Shown here: one piece after another, positions 1 through 9,903 of the stretch
Layout of the letters: every line of letters begins with the position of its first letter
How positions within the stretch are numbered: the stretch's first letter is position 1
Assembly (NCBI RefSeq): GCF_001927285.1
Contig: NZ_MSIG01000001.1
Span: 1-64,000, forward strand
Reading direction: 5' to 3'
Length of the DNA: 64,000 nucleotides
From: Mongoliimonas terrestris
GTDB taxonomy: Bacteria; Pseudomonadota; Alphaproteobacteria; Rhizobiales; Pleomorphomonadaceae
Notes under the pieces: generated by a model
The model's input: the letters and a program-made list of their open reading frames with translations, nothing else
Databases searched by the model: none
Told to the model about the DNA's origin: nothing
Program-made: the position numbers and the translations under genes

Positions 1-79
1 GCCGGAAACTCTAACCTCCGGCGCTCCAACGTTGGGGTTCGGTCCACGCACGCCGGAAACTCTAACTCCGAACGCTCCA
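1..79. repeat. Two tandem copies of a ~27-nt repeat
   Basis: A unit beginning GCCGGAAACTCTAAC and ending CGCTCCA occurs at 1-28 and again at 52-79, a period of 51 bases. The copies differ by one inserted C and a few changes. It lies just beyond the end of the diguanylate cyclase gene. The layout GCCGGAA, seven bases, then TCCG resembles the dispersed element at 28615 and 41740, but similarity outside these blocks is weak. The array may continue left of the window. Confidence 0.5.
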
Positions 80-83
80 TTTT

Positions 84-2348
84 TCAGGGACCAGACCACA
101 CATCCAGTCGGCCCACCATCCGGATGTTGTGGCCCCTGGTGAGACGCGCACACTCCGGCGCCGGCATGGGCTTTGCAAAAAGGTAGCCCTGTCCATAGCG
201 GCATCCGAGCGCCTTCAGGTACTCAGCTTCCGTTGCCGTTTCGATCCCCTCAGCTACAATCTCGGTTTCGAGGCTGAGCGAGATCAACGCAATGGCCTGG
301 ACAATGGCTGTTTCGACACTGGTCCTCCCAAGCCGCGAGACAAAGGAGCGGTCAATCTTGAGCGTATCGACCTGAAACTCACGCAAATGGGATAGGGACG
401 CGTACCCGGTCCCGAAATCGTCAAGAGCAACCCGGATACCTGCCCGCCGGAGTTGGCCGAGCTTGTCCTTTACGAGAGAAGCGTTGCGCCCGATAAACAC
501 GTTTTCCGTTACCTCAACCTCAAGGCAGGAAGGCTGAAGCTGGTAGGTGTTCAGTCGGTCCAGAATGCCAGCGACGAGACTGCCATCAGCGAATTGGGAT
601 GCTGACAAGTTGACGGCAATGCGCCCAAAAGCGACGTCGGCGTCAGTCCATTCCCGAGCCTGCCTGACCACCTCGTCCAAAACATAGTCTCCGATCTGCC
701 GCGACAGTTCCGGATCATCGAGCGCTGCCGAAAAAGCTCCCGGCGCGAGCACTACACCGTCGGGCTGGCGCCAGCGGACAAGAGCTTCGAATGAAGCGTG
801 CGCTCCTGTCGCGAGTTCGACCTGCTGCTGGTAGTGGACTTCAAGCTGCCGGTTGGCGAGCGCTTGATAGATTTGGCTAATGTGGGCGGTCTTCGCCTCC
901 GCAGCTACTTGTAATTCGGGAGTAAAGAACCGCCAAACGCCCCGCCCGGCATCCTTGGCAGAATAGAGTGCCAGATCCGCGCGCTTCATCAGGTCGCTGA
1001 CTCCACAAACAGCCGTCACAATGCCGACCGATGCTCCAAGATGCACCTTGGCTCCGTTGCATTCGATCGGCCGGCGGATTGCTTCAATAATCCGTCTTGC
1101 CAACTCCCCCGCGTCAGCATCTACCGTCCGGTCCGGGATAATCGCGAACTCATCGCCGCCGAGACGGGCCACAAGAGCCTCGGCCTGTAGCGACCTCAAT
1201 CGTGATGCTATCTGACGAAGGCACTGATCACCCGCCGCGTGCCCGTGGGCGTCGTTGACGCCTTTAAAATCGTCCAAGTCGATGAGCAGCAGAGTGACCG
1301 GCTGTCCAGCCGATTGTTTCACGGCATCCTGAAGCGCGGCTTGGCAGGCTGACCGGTTGGCAAGGCCGGTCACAGGATCTCTGCGAGCCAACGTCTCAAG
1401 CTTATACTTGAGGCGCTTTTGCTCTGTTATGTCCTGCTTCATCCCACACCAGCGTTCAGAAGGCTGCCCCCAATCGACAGGAGCGCCGACAACCCGGAAC
1501 CACCGCTTACGCCCATCTGCCGTAATGGCAGGCCCTTCGACATCGAACGGCTCTCCACGTGCATGGGCACGGCCCACAGCTTCCTTGAGGCGAGTCCTGT
1601 GTGGTTCGAGGTACATGTTATAATGCGGGCCGTAAGGGACCGGCGTTCCGATCTCCATCCCGTGGATCTCGAACATTCCGTCGCTCCAAATCAGCGCACC
1701 CGATTTGGTGTCTGACTCCCAAGCACCGATCTTCGCAATTTTGGCAGCCTGATCCAGAACGCGCTTCTGCGTTGCCAAAGTGACGGCTTGCGTGCTGATG
1801 ATTGTTGCTTGTCCGGCAAGCTGCGCAGCTTGCGTTTCTGCCGTGACCCGCCGTTGGTGCGCTTTTAGGAGCGACGAGGCTACCTCGGCCAACTCTATTA
1901 GAGCCTCTTGGTCTGCTATGCTGAAGGTCCTGGGCTGCACATCGACGATGCAAACCGTACCGAGAGAGACATCGGCCTCAACACCGATGGGACAACCGGC
2001 GTAAAAGCGTATCCCGCCGTCTTGGGTCACGAGCGGGTTGGACGCAACGCGAGGATCAGCCGTCGCGTCCTCAATTGTTACGATCTGTCCGGATGCGATC
2101 GGGTAGTTGCAGAAGGCGAGTTCACGCGGGGTCTCACAAAGTTCAAAGCCGTGCTTTGCTTTGAACCATTGGCGATCAACGGCCACCAACGAGACGAGGC
2201 AGATCGGAACATTGAACAGCCGCGCACCCAGTTTGCTGAGTGCGTCAAACTGCGGCTCTGCTAACGTGTCAAGGATCGCCAGATCGTCTAGTGCTTTAAG
2301 GCGCGCAGCTTCGTTGGCCGGGATGGGAAACTTTGCGGGCATATTCAT
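84..2348 (-). CDS. GAF-PAS-GGDEF-EAL cyclic-di-GMP protein
   Basis: This 754-aa cytoplasmic protein makes and/or degrades cyclic-di-GMP. Domains in order are a GAF sensor (about residues 20-165), a PAS domain (about 200-312), GGDEF (about 320-475) and EAL (about 495-740). The GGDEF motif is intact at 397-401 (RLGGDEFAI). No RxxD inhibitory site is visible just upstream of it. The phosphodiesterase motifs EAL (521-523), DDFGTGYASL, KIDRSF and VAEGIET are all present, so both activities are possible. There are no membrane segments. The ATG at 2348 begins 12 bases downstream of the broken CtrA-like gene, and the two probably shared a transcript. Family assignment is firm; the signal sensed by the GAF and PAS domains is unknown. 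Confidence 0.93.
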   Translation of the reverse strand: MNMPAKFPIPANEAARLKALDDLAILDTLAEPQFDALSKLGARLFNVPICLVSLVAVDRQWFKAKHGFELCETPRELAFCNYPIASGQIVTIEDATADPRVASNPLVTQDGGIRFYAGCPIGVEADVSLGTVCIVDVQPRTFSIADQEALIELAEVASSLLKAHQRRVTAETQAAQLAGQATIISTQAVTLATQKRVLDQAAKIAKIGAWESDTKSGALIWSDGMFEIHGMEIGTPVPYGPHYNMYLEPHRTRLKEAVGRAHARGEPFDVEGPAITADGRKRWFRVVGAPVDWGQPSERWCGMKQDITEQKRLKYKLETLARRDPVTGLANRSACQAALQDAVKQSAGQPVTLLLIDLDDFKGVNDAHGHAAGDQCLRQIASRLRSLQAEALVARLGGDEFAIIPDRTVDADAGELARRIIEAIRRPIECNGAKVHLGASVGIVTAVCGVSDLMKRADLALYSAKDAGRGVWRFFTPELQVAAEAKTAHISQIYQALANRQLEVHYQQQVELATGAHASFEALVRWRQPDGVVLAPGAFSAALDDPELSRQIGDYVLDEVVRQAREWTDADVAFGRIAVNLSASQFADGSLVAGILDRLNTYQLQPSCLEVEVTENVFIGRNASLVKDKLGQLRRAGIRVALDDFGTGYASLSHLREFQVDTLKIDRSFVSRLGRTSVETAIVQAIALISLSLETEIVAEGIETATEAEYLKALGCRYGQGYLFAKPMPAPECARLTRGHNIRMVGRLDVWSGP

Positions 2349-2360
2349 CGGGATGTACCT

Positions 2361-3017
2361 TCAGACTTGAAGCGCGTAACCTCGTCCCCGAATGGTACAT
2401 ATCGCGCCACTTCCCAGCTTTTTGCGCAGACGCGATATCTATACCTCGGTGACATTCTCATCGGGATTGTCTAAACCGCCGTAAAGATGGTCGAGTAGCA
2501 GCTCCCTTGTAGCTGCGGCACCGTGACACAAAGCTAACGCTGCAAGAACGGCGAACTCCTTTCGATTGAGAACAAGTTTCTGCCCATTTCTAGCCACGCG
2601 ACGCTCACCGAGATCGATAACGATCTCGCCGCACTCGATAAGCGAGCGCGCGTGACCGCAGGATCTCCGAACAACCGAATGAATACGCGTGGTCAGTTCC
2701 TGAAACGCAAACGGCTTTTCCAGGATGTCGTCTGCACCGCATTTTAGAGCAGACACCTTGGTCGCCACCGACCTGTCGGATGTGAGCACGATGAGCGGCG
2801 TACGAACTTGCCGGTTCCGAAGCGCTCGAAGGGTCGGCTCTGCGCCGCCAGGAATGCCGTCTTGGTCCAGGATGATCAGCCCAAAGTTGAAGCTCGAAGC
2901 AAGATCTACCCCTTCATCAATTTCGTGGGTCGGTTCGAACGTATTGTCGGATACTGCAAGTGCGGTAGCCTATGTACCGACTGCGCACCGTTGGCTGCTG
3001 ATCAGCAGAATGCGCAT
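2361..3017 (-). pseudogene. CtrA-like response regulator broken by two TAG codons
   Basis: One frame from the ATG at 3015-3017 to the TGA at 2361 encodes a full OmpR/CtrA-type regulator of 218 codons. It is interrupted by TAG at codon 16 (2970-2972) and TAG at 2439-2441. Between and after the stops the sequence stays aligned with CtrA: start MRILLI, EGVDL near codon 35, phospho-acceptor Asp at codon 51 (GLIILDQDG), Lys of LEKPF, RIHSVVRRS, HLYGG, then ISRLRKKLGSG and RGRGYAL. The acidic pair usually following MRILLI is replaced by Ser-Ser, so phosphorylation chemistry was probably already altered. The second TAG sits where CtrA-family proteins have an aromatic residue before the RLRKKL helix. 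It is a decayed paralogue unless amber codons are read through. Confidence 0.8.
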
Positions 3018-3130
3018 GTACGAGCCTAATGGCGTCAGTGTAAGAAACTGCCCCGAGAACAGCTCGTTTCCGTCTGCCGAGCTCTTTCAGGGGTGGGAGG
3101 GGTGGCAGGGTCGCGGCCACCCCAGCTTCA

Positions 3131-4822
3131 TCAAGCGGCTTTGACGCCAGCGAGGAACCCGTCAACTTCGCGGCGGAGATCGCTTGAATGCTTAGCAAGC
3201 TCTCGGGCGGCACCAAGGACCTGAGTGGCAGCAGCGCCGGTCTGGCCTGCGTCATACTGCACACTCAGAATATTGGACGTCACTTCTTCAGTGCCCTGAG
3301 CTGCTTGCTGAACGTTGCGCGAAATTTCAAGCGTGGCAGAATCTTGCTCCTCGATCGCGGCAGCGATGATGGTCGAGGTTTGCGACACCTGCCCGATAAC
3401 TGAACCGAACTCTTCGATTGCGTGCACCACCTCCGTCGTGGAAGTCCGGATCGATCCAATTTGACTCCCGATGTCGGCGGTAGCTTTCGCAGTCTGATTG
3501 GCCAGCTCCTTGACCTCTGCGGCAACGACCGCAAACCCCCGTCCGGCGTCGCCAGCACGAGCCGCCTCTATGGTTGCATTAAGAGCGAGAAGGTTCGTCT
3601 GAGCAGCTATGGTATTTATGAGTTCCACGATGTCACCGATCCGCTCTGCTGCTTCAGCAAGACCACGGACTTTGACGTCTGCTTCACGAGCGCTGGACAC
3701 GGCCTGCTCAGTCACGCTGCGAGACTGATGCACTTGGGACGCGATCTCCTTTATGGACGCGGCGAGTTCCTCAGTCGAAGCAGCCACTGTTTGCACATTC
3801 GCGGAAGTCTGTTGGGCAGCCGTGGCGACTCCGCTGGAGGTCCGGTTCGTTTTATCGGCGACGCCGGTCATGGACTCGGCAGTCGCTTCCATCTCCGTAG
3901 CCGCAGCAGACAGCGACCCTGTTAGCTGACCAACGGTTTTCTCAAATGCCTTGGTCAGCGAGTCCAACGCCTGCGCGCGACGCATCTTGGCGGCGTTCTC
4001 CGCTTCTTGTTCAGCAGCCAGCCGACGAGCTTCGACAGCGTTGTTCTTAAAGACCTGAAGCGAGCGCGCAAGCCGGCCCACCTCGTCTTTGCGATCTACT
4101 CCGGTAACGGCCACGTCAAGATTGCCTCCCGCAAGGGCGTCAAACGCGGAGGTGACGCCGTTGACTGGGCGGGTAACCATCCCAACGATCATCCAAGCCA
4201 AGAAGACAACTGACACTACAGATCCGAGAGCGGCGCTGCCGATTAGAGTAGTTTTGGTGTCTAGCGCAAGCTTTTCCGCAGCATTCTTCTCGCCTTCAAG
4301 CTCAGCAGCGACTTTCTCTTGACGAGTCCCCAACAGTTCACGCAGCGCAACGCGAGCGGTCCTGCCCTCACCGACGGATATCAGCCGTGCTTCCTCGTTC
4401 TGGTTATTCATTCCAAGCGCTATGCTCCGCCCCAGAATGGAATAATACGCATGAACAGAGTCTCTAATCTGTTCATTAGCTCGGCGACGATCTTCGGTGT
4501 CGGCGAGTTCGATGAGCCTATCCGTGACTCTGGAAAGATCACCCTCTGCGGAATCAAAGTCCTTTTTGTTTCCTGCAAGAACTTGCACGTCGGTGTTAAT
4601 AATTATGTTCTTTTCCTGGATTGTAGCTTCGTTAACTACAGCCTCAAGCTCAGCCAGCAACGCCTTGCGCTCGGCTGAAACATCTATGACCCGATCCGTT
4701 GTTGCCGCGAGTGTGGTTAGGCCATCAGCAGCCAGAAAAACAACGGTTGCAAGCACCAGGACCAAGACAGTTACTGGAATAGCGATTTTTTGTAGAAGAC
4801 TGAGGTTGCGTAGCGACTCCAT
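3131..4822 (-). CDS. Methyl-accepting chemotaxis protein
   Basis: This is a membrane chemoreceptor of about 563 aa. It has an N-terminal membrane helix (about residues 11-33), a helical periplasmic sensing region of about 150 residues, a second helix near 195-215, a HAMP linker and a cytoplasmic signalling coiled coil. The highly conserved hairpin tip is present ([20 protein letters not shown], then [15 protein letters not shown]). It would signal to CheA/CheW. No che genes are in the window, so it presumably feeds a system encoded elsewhere. I chose the ATG at 4822 over a TTG at 4834. A TATAAT box is readable on the minus strand at 4890-4895 without a good -35 element. The ligand is unknown. 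Confidence 0.92.
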   Translation of the reverse strand: MESLRNLSLLQKIAIPVTVLVLVLATVVFLAADGLTTLAATTDRVIDVSAERKALLAELEAVVNEATIQEKNIIINTDVQVLAGNKKDFDSAEGDLSRVTDRLIELADTEDRRRANEQIRDSVHAYYSILGRSIALGMNNQNEEARLISVGEGRTARVALRELLGTRQEKVAAELEGEKNAAEKLALDTKTTLIGSAALGSVVSVVFLAWMIVGMVTRPVNGVTSAFDALAGGNLDVAVTGVDRKDEVGRLARSLQVFKNNAVEARRLAAEQEAENAAKMRRAQALDSLTKAFEKTVGQLTGSLSAAATEMEATAESMTGVADKTNRTSSGVATAAQQTSANVQTVAASTEELAASIKEIASQVHQSRSVTEQAVSSAREADVKVRGLAEAAERIGDIVELINTIAAQTNLLALNATIEAARAGDAGRGFAVVAAEVKELANQTAKATADIGSQIGSIRTSTTEVVHAIEEFGSVIGQVSQTSTIIAAAIEEQDSATLEISRNVQQAAQGTEEVTSNILSVQYDAGQTGAAATQVLGAARELAKHSSDLRREVDGFLAGVKAA

Positions 4823-5089
4823 GGTGCCCGCCAAATATGCTGTGCTTACCGGACGCAGCCAAGTTAGGGGCCGAAATAGTTAATAGACGATTATACATAA
4901 CCTCCATACATACTCCGAATCGTCAATCTACGGGTGCGGTTCTAGTTTCTGCCGACGCCGCTGCACGGGAGATGTTCATAATGCTGATTGGTACTGGTAA
5001 GATCGATTTGTCGGCTGTTAACGCTGGCGTGTTTTGAACTGCTACCCTTTCTTGGACCGCTCGGCTGGGCCATCTCCAGGGGGTTTCGA

Positions 5090-5720
5090 TCAGGGCGTGC
5101 CGGGTGCCGCTGACCGATTTAGAAGCGTGATCGGGGGCTTGTAGCCGATCGCGCTGTGCGGGTGTTCCAACCGGGGCTCCAGCGCCGGCGAGAACCGCGT
5201 GTAGGTGTCGACGACCGTCAGAATCCGGATCTTGCGGCCGGTGGCGAGTTGATCGTGGACGGAGCCGAAGGCGGGCGCGCAGCGACCAATTCCATGGCCC
5301 AGGTCTCGTTCGCCGCCACGGCCGGGCGACGGTCCTCGCGCAGCTTCGCCTTGACCCGACGCTTCGGCACCTTGTTCCGGAGCTGCAGACCTAACTCCTC
5401 GTAGAGCCTGTAGAACGCTTGGCATTGACCATCCACCCCTCGCGCCGGAGCAGCATGTGCACGCGCCTATAGCCGTAGCGCACACGGGTCTCGGCGATCT
5501 CCCGGATGCGCTTGATCAGAGCGGCCTGCGAGCGACGCTTCCCCTTGTAGTGGTAGGTCGACGCCTCGGTCCCGAGCACGCTGCAGGCTCGACAGATCGA
5601 GACCTTCCACGCGCCGTGGACATCGTCGACCAACCGGCGTCGTCGCGCAGGCCTCAAAGCTAATGGGATGGCCCGCCCCGTCCTCCCGTCGCACCCTGCA
5701 TCGACGGGGCCAGAATACAT
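5090..5720 (-). pseudogene. IS3-family transposase OrfB remnant, frameshifted
   Basis: Pieces of an IS3-type OrfB occur in three different minus-strand frames, in the correct order. The first has WKVSICRACSVLG, EASTYHYKGKRR and RVRYGYRRVHMLLRREGW (5391-5720). The second has FYRLYEELGLQLRNKVPKRR, KLREDRR and ETWAMELV (within 5218-5436). The third has DQLATGRKIRILTVVDTYTR joined directly to a C-terminal HSAIGYKPPI segment (within 5090-5300). At least two frameshifts and a deletion of most of the DDE catalytic core have destroyed it. OrfA and clear terminal repeats were not found. Confidence 0.8.
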
Positions 5721-5749
5721 CGGCTGGTGGCAAACCGGAGGAGTTGATC

Positions 5750-5965
5750 ATGATGCGCAACAAGCCTCGCGGAGCCGCGGGCTACGGCATCGACCTCGGC
5801 GAGAACCTGTTCCACGTCGTTGGCACCGACGCCGATTGACGTCCGGTCCAGACGCTGAAGTTCCGCCGAGACACGCTGCTGACCTTCTTCGAATGAGCCG
5901 AGCCGGCGCTGGTCGGCATGGAAGCGTGTCCCGGTTCGCAGTGGCTCGCGCGCAAGATGGCCTGC
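5750..5965 (+). pseudogene. IS110-family transposase N-terminal fragment with stops
   Basis: A strong ribosome binding site (GGAGG) precedes the ATG at 5750. The frame reads RGAAGYGIDLGENLFHVVG, then a TGA, then PVQTLKFRRDTLLTFFE, a second TGA, and PALVGMEACPGSQWLARKM. This is the RuvC-like DEDD N-terminus of an IS110 transposase, with the first Asp (GIDLG) and the Glu (GMEAC) recognisable. Homology stops near 5965, so about three quarters of the gene, including the C-terminal Ser domain, is missing. Confidence 0.75.
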
Positions 5966-6276
5966 TGCCGTTTGTCGGAAAAATAGCGACCACCTCACCG
6001 ATCGGCAGTTGCTGCACCTACGAAAAACAGCGCACCATGCGCCAAGGCTTTAATTCAAGCGGCATAGAGGTTCAGCGGCAGGTCTATGTTTCTCAGAACG
6101 ATGCCAGAAGAGGGCAGGAACCGCGTGCTTTTCCGCTGAGTTTGTCCTGACTACGCCGCCATTGGCATCGGACCCGCCGAGGCTACTCCTTGATGTTTGC
6201 TCTCCCGCCTGGGAGTGATTAGAGCATCAGCACTCTTCGATTGATTATCTGCGGCACTCACATTGGTACGGATCTG
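5966..6276. other. Intergenic stretch, no gene seen
   Basis: This lies between the IS110 fragment and the hybrid kinase. I see no coding region or RNA. The only visible structure is a short hairpin (CTCCC, four bases, GGGAG) near 6210. It presumably contains the kinase promoter, but no convincing -35/-10 pair stands out. Confidence 0.4.
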
Positions 6277-9162
6277 ATGATGGCTTCAGGGGCCAGTGAA
6301 ACCGAGTTTCTGAACTTCCCAGGGGAATGCGCGGCGCGTATGCGGGAGATCGACTGGGCCGCCACGCCTCTCGGACGGCCGAACGGATGGCCGGCCTCGC
6401 TCCGAACCGTTGTCGGGCTGCTGCTCTCCTCCAGCTTCCCCATGTTCGTCGCCTGGGGTCCGGACCTCAGGTTTCTCTATAACGATGGCTATGCGGACAT
6501 TCTGGGCCGTAAGCATCCGGCCGCCATGGGAGCCCGGTTTCAGGACGTATGGTCGGAAATCTGGCACGAGGTCGGCCCCTTGGCGTCCGTTGCGATGGCA
6601 GGAGAGGCGGTGTATCGGCGCGACCTGCCGCTCTTCATGAACCGTCACGGTCGATATGAACGGACCTGGTTCACCTTCTCCTATTCGCCCCTTCGAGATG
6701 ATAACGATCAGGTGAGGGGTATGTTCTGTGCCGTGACGGAAACGACCGAAACGGTCATTGCGGGTCGTCGGCACGATTTCCGCCGGGGACTGGAGGAGCG
6801 GCTGCGCCCCCTTGCCCAGCCGCGCGACATCATCCGCGCGGCGGCTGCCTATTTGGGGGGGGTCCTCGGCGTCGGACGGGTCGGCTACGGGGAGGTGGAA
6901 GGCGACCAGACCCATGTGACGATCGAAGAGGACTGGACCGACAGTACTATGGCGAGTGTGGCCGGGCGGCTCAACATGAATGCCTTCGGTCCGCCAATCA
7001 TCGCCGAACTCAAGTCCGGCCTGACCATGTCGGTCGACAATGTATCGGCCGATCAGCGGCTGACGCCCGATGCGGTAGCCTCCTTCATGTCCATCGAAGC
7101 CCGATCGGTGCTTGCCGTTCCTCTCATCAAGGGAGGCGTGTTCCTGGCCATGCTCTTTCTCCACACCAGAGCGCCGAGAGCGTGGGACGCAGAGGAAAAG
7201 CGGCTTGCCGAGGAGGTGGCGGAACGGACCTGGGCGGCTGTCCAGAAGGCCCGAGCCGATGCCGCCCTTCGCGCCAGCGAAGATCACTACCGGAATGCCA
7301 TCGAACTGAACCCCCAAGTTTCCTGGACGGCGCGCCCCGACGGACAGCTCGACCACGTTTCAACCCGTTGGAAGGAATGGACGGGGACCACCGGACTCGG
7401 CGCCACATGGGCCGAGGGCCTACATCCCGACGACCGGGAACGAACCTTCGAGGTTTGGGCGACATCGTTGTCCACCGGCGAGCCATACGACATTGAGCAC
7501 CGCGTTCAGCGCCTGACCGGTAAATACCGATGGGCGCGGTCGCGGGCGTTTCCGCGGCGGGACCACCGCGGGGAGGTGGTCAAGTGGTACGGTAACACGG
7601 AGGACATCCACGAACGCAAGGAAGCGGAAGAAGAACTCAAGCGCGTGATGGGCGAACTAGCCGATCAGGCGGCGGCGCGCACGCGCGAACGCAACCGCCT
7701 CTGGGAGCTAAGCCGCGATCTTTTTGCGATCATGGGCCTCGATGGCTACCTCAAGCTGGTCAATCCGGCCTGGACACGGCTTTTGGGTCACAGCGAGCAG
7801 ACACTTCTCACGACCCATTTCTCCCACCTCGTTCACCCGGATGATCACGAAGCCATCGCCTGGCTGGTTCAGCGGCTCTCCACGGGACAGACGGTAGAGG
7901 GATTTGAGGATCGCATCCTTCACGCCGACGGCCGCTATCGCTGGATCTCGTGGACTGCCGTGCCGGAGGGTGAGATCTTCTACGCGGTCGGACGCGACAT
8001 CACCGAGGATCGGGAACGCGAGGAACACCTGCGCCAGGCGCAGAAGATCGAGGCCATCGGCGCCCTGACCGGCGGTGTCGCTCACGACTTCAACAACCTC
8101 CTGACCGTCATCTCCGGCGGGCTGGATATGCTCGGACGCACCGACGACCGCGACCGGCTCCGCCGCATTATGGACGGGATGCGGCAGGCGGTCGACCGCG
8201 GCGCGACGCTGAGCCGACAACTTCTCACGTTCGCTCGGCGGCAGCCGCTGAAGGCCGAGCCCTTCGATGTCGCCGGACAGCTGGATGGGATGCGGGACCT
8301 GCTCGACCGGAGCCTCAGGGGAGACGTGATCGTCCGCTTCGACCTCGCGGACGGGCTCTGGCCGGTGAAGGCCGACCCGGGAGAGTTTGTCCTCGCGGTG
8401 CTCAATCTGGCCGTGAACGCCCGGGACGCGATGCCGCGCGGTGGTACGATCATCCTCTCCGGTCGCAACCGGTCCGGATTGACGCGGGGCGACGACGCTG
8501 TCGAGATATCCGTGGCGGATACAGGCGAAGGCATGTCGCCGGAGGTGCTCGCGCGGGCCTTCGACCCCTTCTTCACCACCAAGGACATCGGCAAGGGATC
8601 CGGCCTCGGACTGGCACAGGTGCACGGGTTCGTCACGTCCTCCGGGGGACGTGTCGAGATCCGCTCGTCCGTCGGCGCCGGCACGACCGTGTTGATCCGC
8701 CTGCCTCGTTCGGACAAGATGCCGGACTTGCTCGCGGCTCCCGCTGTGCCGGCCGATCTGCCTCCTCCACTAAGTTGCGGGAAGGCGGGGTGTATTCTGC
8801 TGGTGGAGGACGACCAGGAAGTCGCCGCGCTCGCCGTGCAGATGCTGGCTGATCTCGGCTACGAGGCAATCCATGCGGCCAACGGGCACGACGCGCTGGG
8901 GGCGCTCGCGAAGGCTCGACACATCGACGCCGTCTTCTCGGACATAATGATGCCGGGCGGGATGAACGGTGTCGAACTTGCGCGCGAGATCAAGGCCCGC
9001 CGGCCAGGGTTGCCGGTCATTCTGACAAGCGGCTACGCCGATGCGGCCGTGCTCGGCGACGGAGAACCGGGCCAGACCGTCCTTCCGAAACCATACCGAC
9101 TGAGCGAGCTGGGCCGTGTTCTCGGCGACGCTCTGGCACGGGAGCGAACGGACGGGATCTGA
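6277..9162 (+). CDS. Hybrid histidine kinase (PAS-GAF-PAS-PAS-HK-REC)
   Basis: This large soluble sensor kinase has about 961 aa from the ATG at 6277; a TTG at 6241 would add 12 residues. The order is a PAS-like domain (about 30-160), GAF (about 175-325), PAS (about 330-455), PAS (about 470-580), a dimerisation helix with the phospho-accepting His in GVAHDFNNLL (about residue 599), a HATPase with its N box (LNLAVNARDAMP), G boxes (DTGEGM, GKGSGLGL), and a C-terminal receiver with LLVEDD, Asp in FSDIMMPGG and Lys in LPKPY. There are no transmembrane helices, so it senses a cytoplasmic cue. No separate response regulator is adjacent. The built-in receiver suggests a phosphorelay or self-regulation. 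Confidence 0.9.
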   Translation: MMASGASETEFLNFPGECAARMREIDWAATPLGRPNGWPASLRTVVGLLLSSSFPMFVAWGPDLRFLYNDGYADILGRKHPAAMGARFQDVWSEIWHEVGPLASVAMAGEAVYRRDLPLFMNRHGRYERTWFTFSYSPLRDDNDQVRGMFCAVTETTETVIAGRRHDFRRGLEERLRPLAQPRDIIRAAAAYLGGVLGVGRVGYGEVEGDQTHVTIEEDWTDSTMASVAGRLNMNAFGPPIIAELKSGLTMSVDNVSADQRLTPDAVASFMSIEARSVLAVPLIKGGVFLAMLFLHTRAPRAWDAEEKRLAEEVAERTWAAVQKARADAALRASEDHYRNAIELNPQVSWTARPDGQLDHVSTRWKEWTGTTGLGATWAEGLHPDDRERTFEVWATSLSTGEPYDIEHRVQRLTGKYRWARSRAFPRRDHRGEVVKWYGNTEDIHERKEAEEELKRVMGELADQAAARTRERNRLWELSRDLFAIMGLDGYLKLVNPAWTRLLGHSEQTLLTTHFSHLVHPDDHEAIAWLVQRLSTGQTVEGFEDRILHADGRYRWISWTAVPEGEIFYAVGRDITEDREREEHLRQAQKIEAIGALTGGVAHDFNNLLTVISGGLDMLGRTDDRDRLRRIMDGMRQAVDRGATLSRQLLTFARRQPLKAEPFDVAGQLDGMRDLLDRSLRGDVIVRFDLADGLWPVKADPGEFVLAVLNLAVNARDAMPRGGTIILSGRNRSGLTRGDDAVEISVADTGEGMSPEVLARAFDPFFTTKDIGKGSGLGLAQVHGFVTSSGGRVEIRSSVGAGTTVLIRLPRSDKMPDLLAAPAVPADLPPPLSCGKAGCILLVEDDQEVAALAVQMLADLGYEAIHAANGHDALGALAKARHIDAVFSDIMMPGGMNGVELAREIKARRPGLPVILTSGYADAAVLGDGEPGQTVLPKPYRLSELGRVLGDALARERTDGI

Positions 9163-9272
9163 CCGGAGGGCTGACCCGGCCCGGTGCGCGACGGTCCCGT
9201 ACCGCGGCGTTGGCCGGCGTCGGAGGCTTCTGGGGCTATCCTCCGGCATGATCGACGCCCGCTCGGATCGCC

Positions 9273-9862
9273 TCAGATACCCTGGCCGCCCGAGACTTCG
9301 ATCCTCTGGGCACTCACCCAGCGGTTCTCCTCGGACAGCAGGGTCGCGATCATCGGCCCGATGTCGTCCCGCACGCGACCCGACCGAGGGCGGTCATCTC
9401 GGCGAAGAAGCGGTTGAACTCCGGCGTATCCCTAACCGCCCCGCCGACGAAGTCGGTCTCGATCGCGCCGGGTGCGACGCAGTTCACCGCGATGCTGCGA
9501 GCGCCGGATTTCTTGGCTATAGACCGTGAGCACCTCGACCGCGCCCTTTGCCGCGGCATAGGCCGACCATTCGGGCACGGAGACACCTGTCAGGCCGCTG
9601 GGCAGGTTCACGATCCGGCCGCCGTCGGTGATCAGCGGCAGCAGCGCCTGGTTCAGGAAGAAGTCGCCATTGAAGTGCACATCGACGATAGCGTCGAACC
9701 GTGCCTCCTTGGACTCAGCCAAGGGGGCGGTGTCCCCGTGGCCCGCATTGTTGACGGGATAGTCGAGGAGATCGGCTCCGAAGTTCTCCTGCAAGGCGTC
9801 CGCAGCCGATCGGCAAAAGCCGCGAAGGCAGACGCGTTGCCCACGTCGAACGGCAGGTCAGC
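9273..9862 (-). pseudogene. Short-chain dehydrogenase pseudogene
   Basis: SDR segments appear in changing minus-strand frames: NASAFAAFADRLR, then DYPVNNAGHGDTAPLAES with the NNAG motif, then SAYAAAKGAVEVLT with the catalytic YxxxK, then RSIAVNCVAPGAIETDF, and finally GPMIATLLSEENRWVSAQRI ending in EVSGGQGI and a TGA at 9273. At least three frameshifts separate them. The N-terminal GxxxGxG cofactor motif is missing, because homology begins only at about 9862 next to the chemoreceptor remnant. Confidence 0.8.
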
Positions 9863-9903
9863 AGATGCTCAAAGCTCGTCGTGAGCATTGGACGATGGCG
9901 GCC

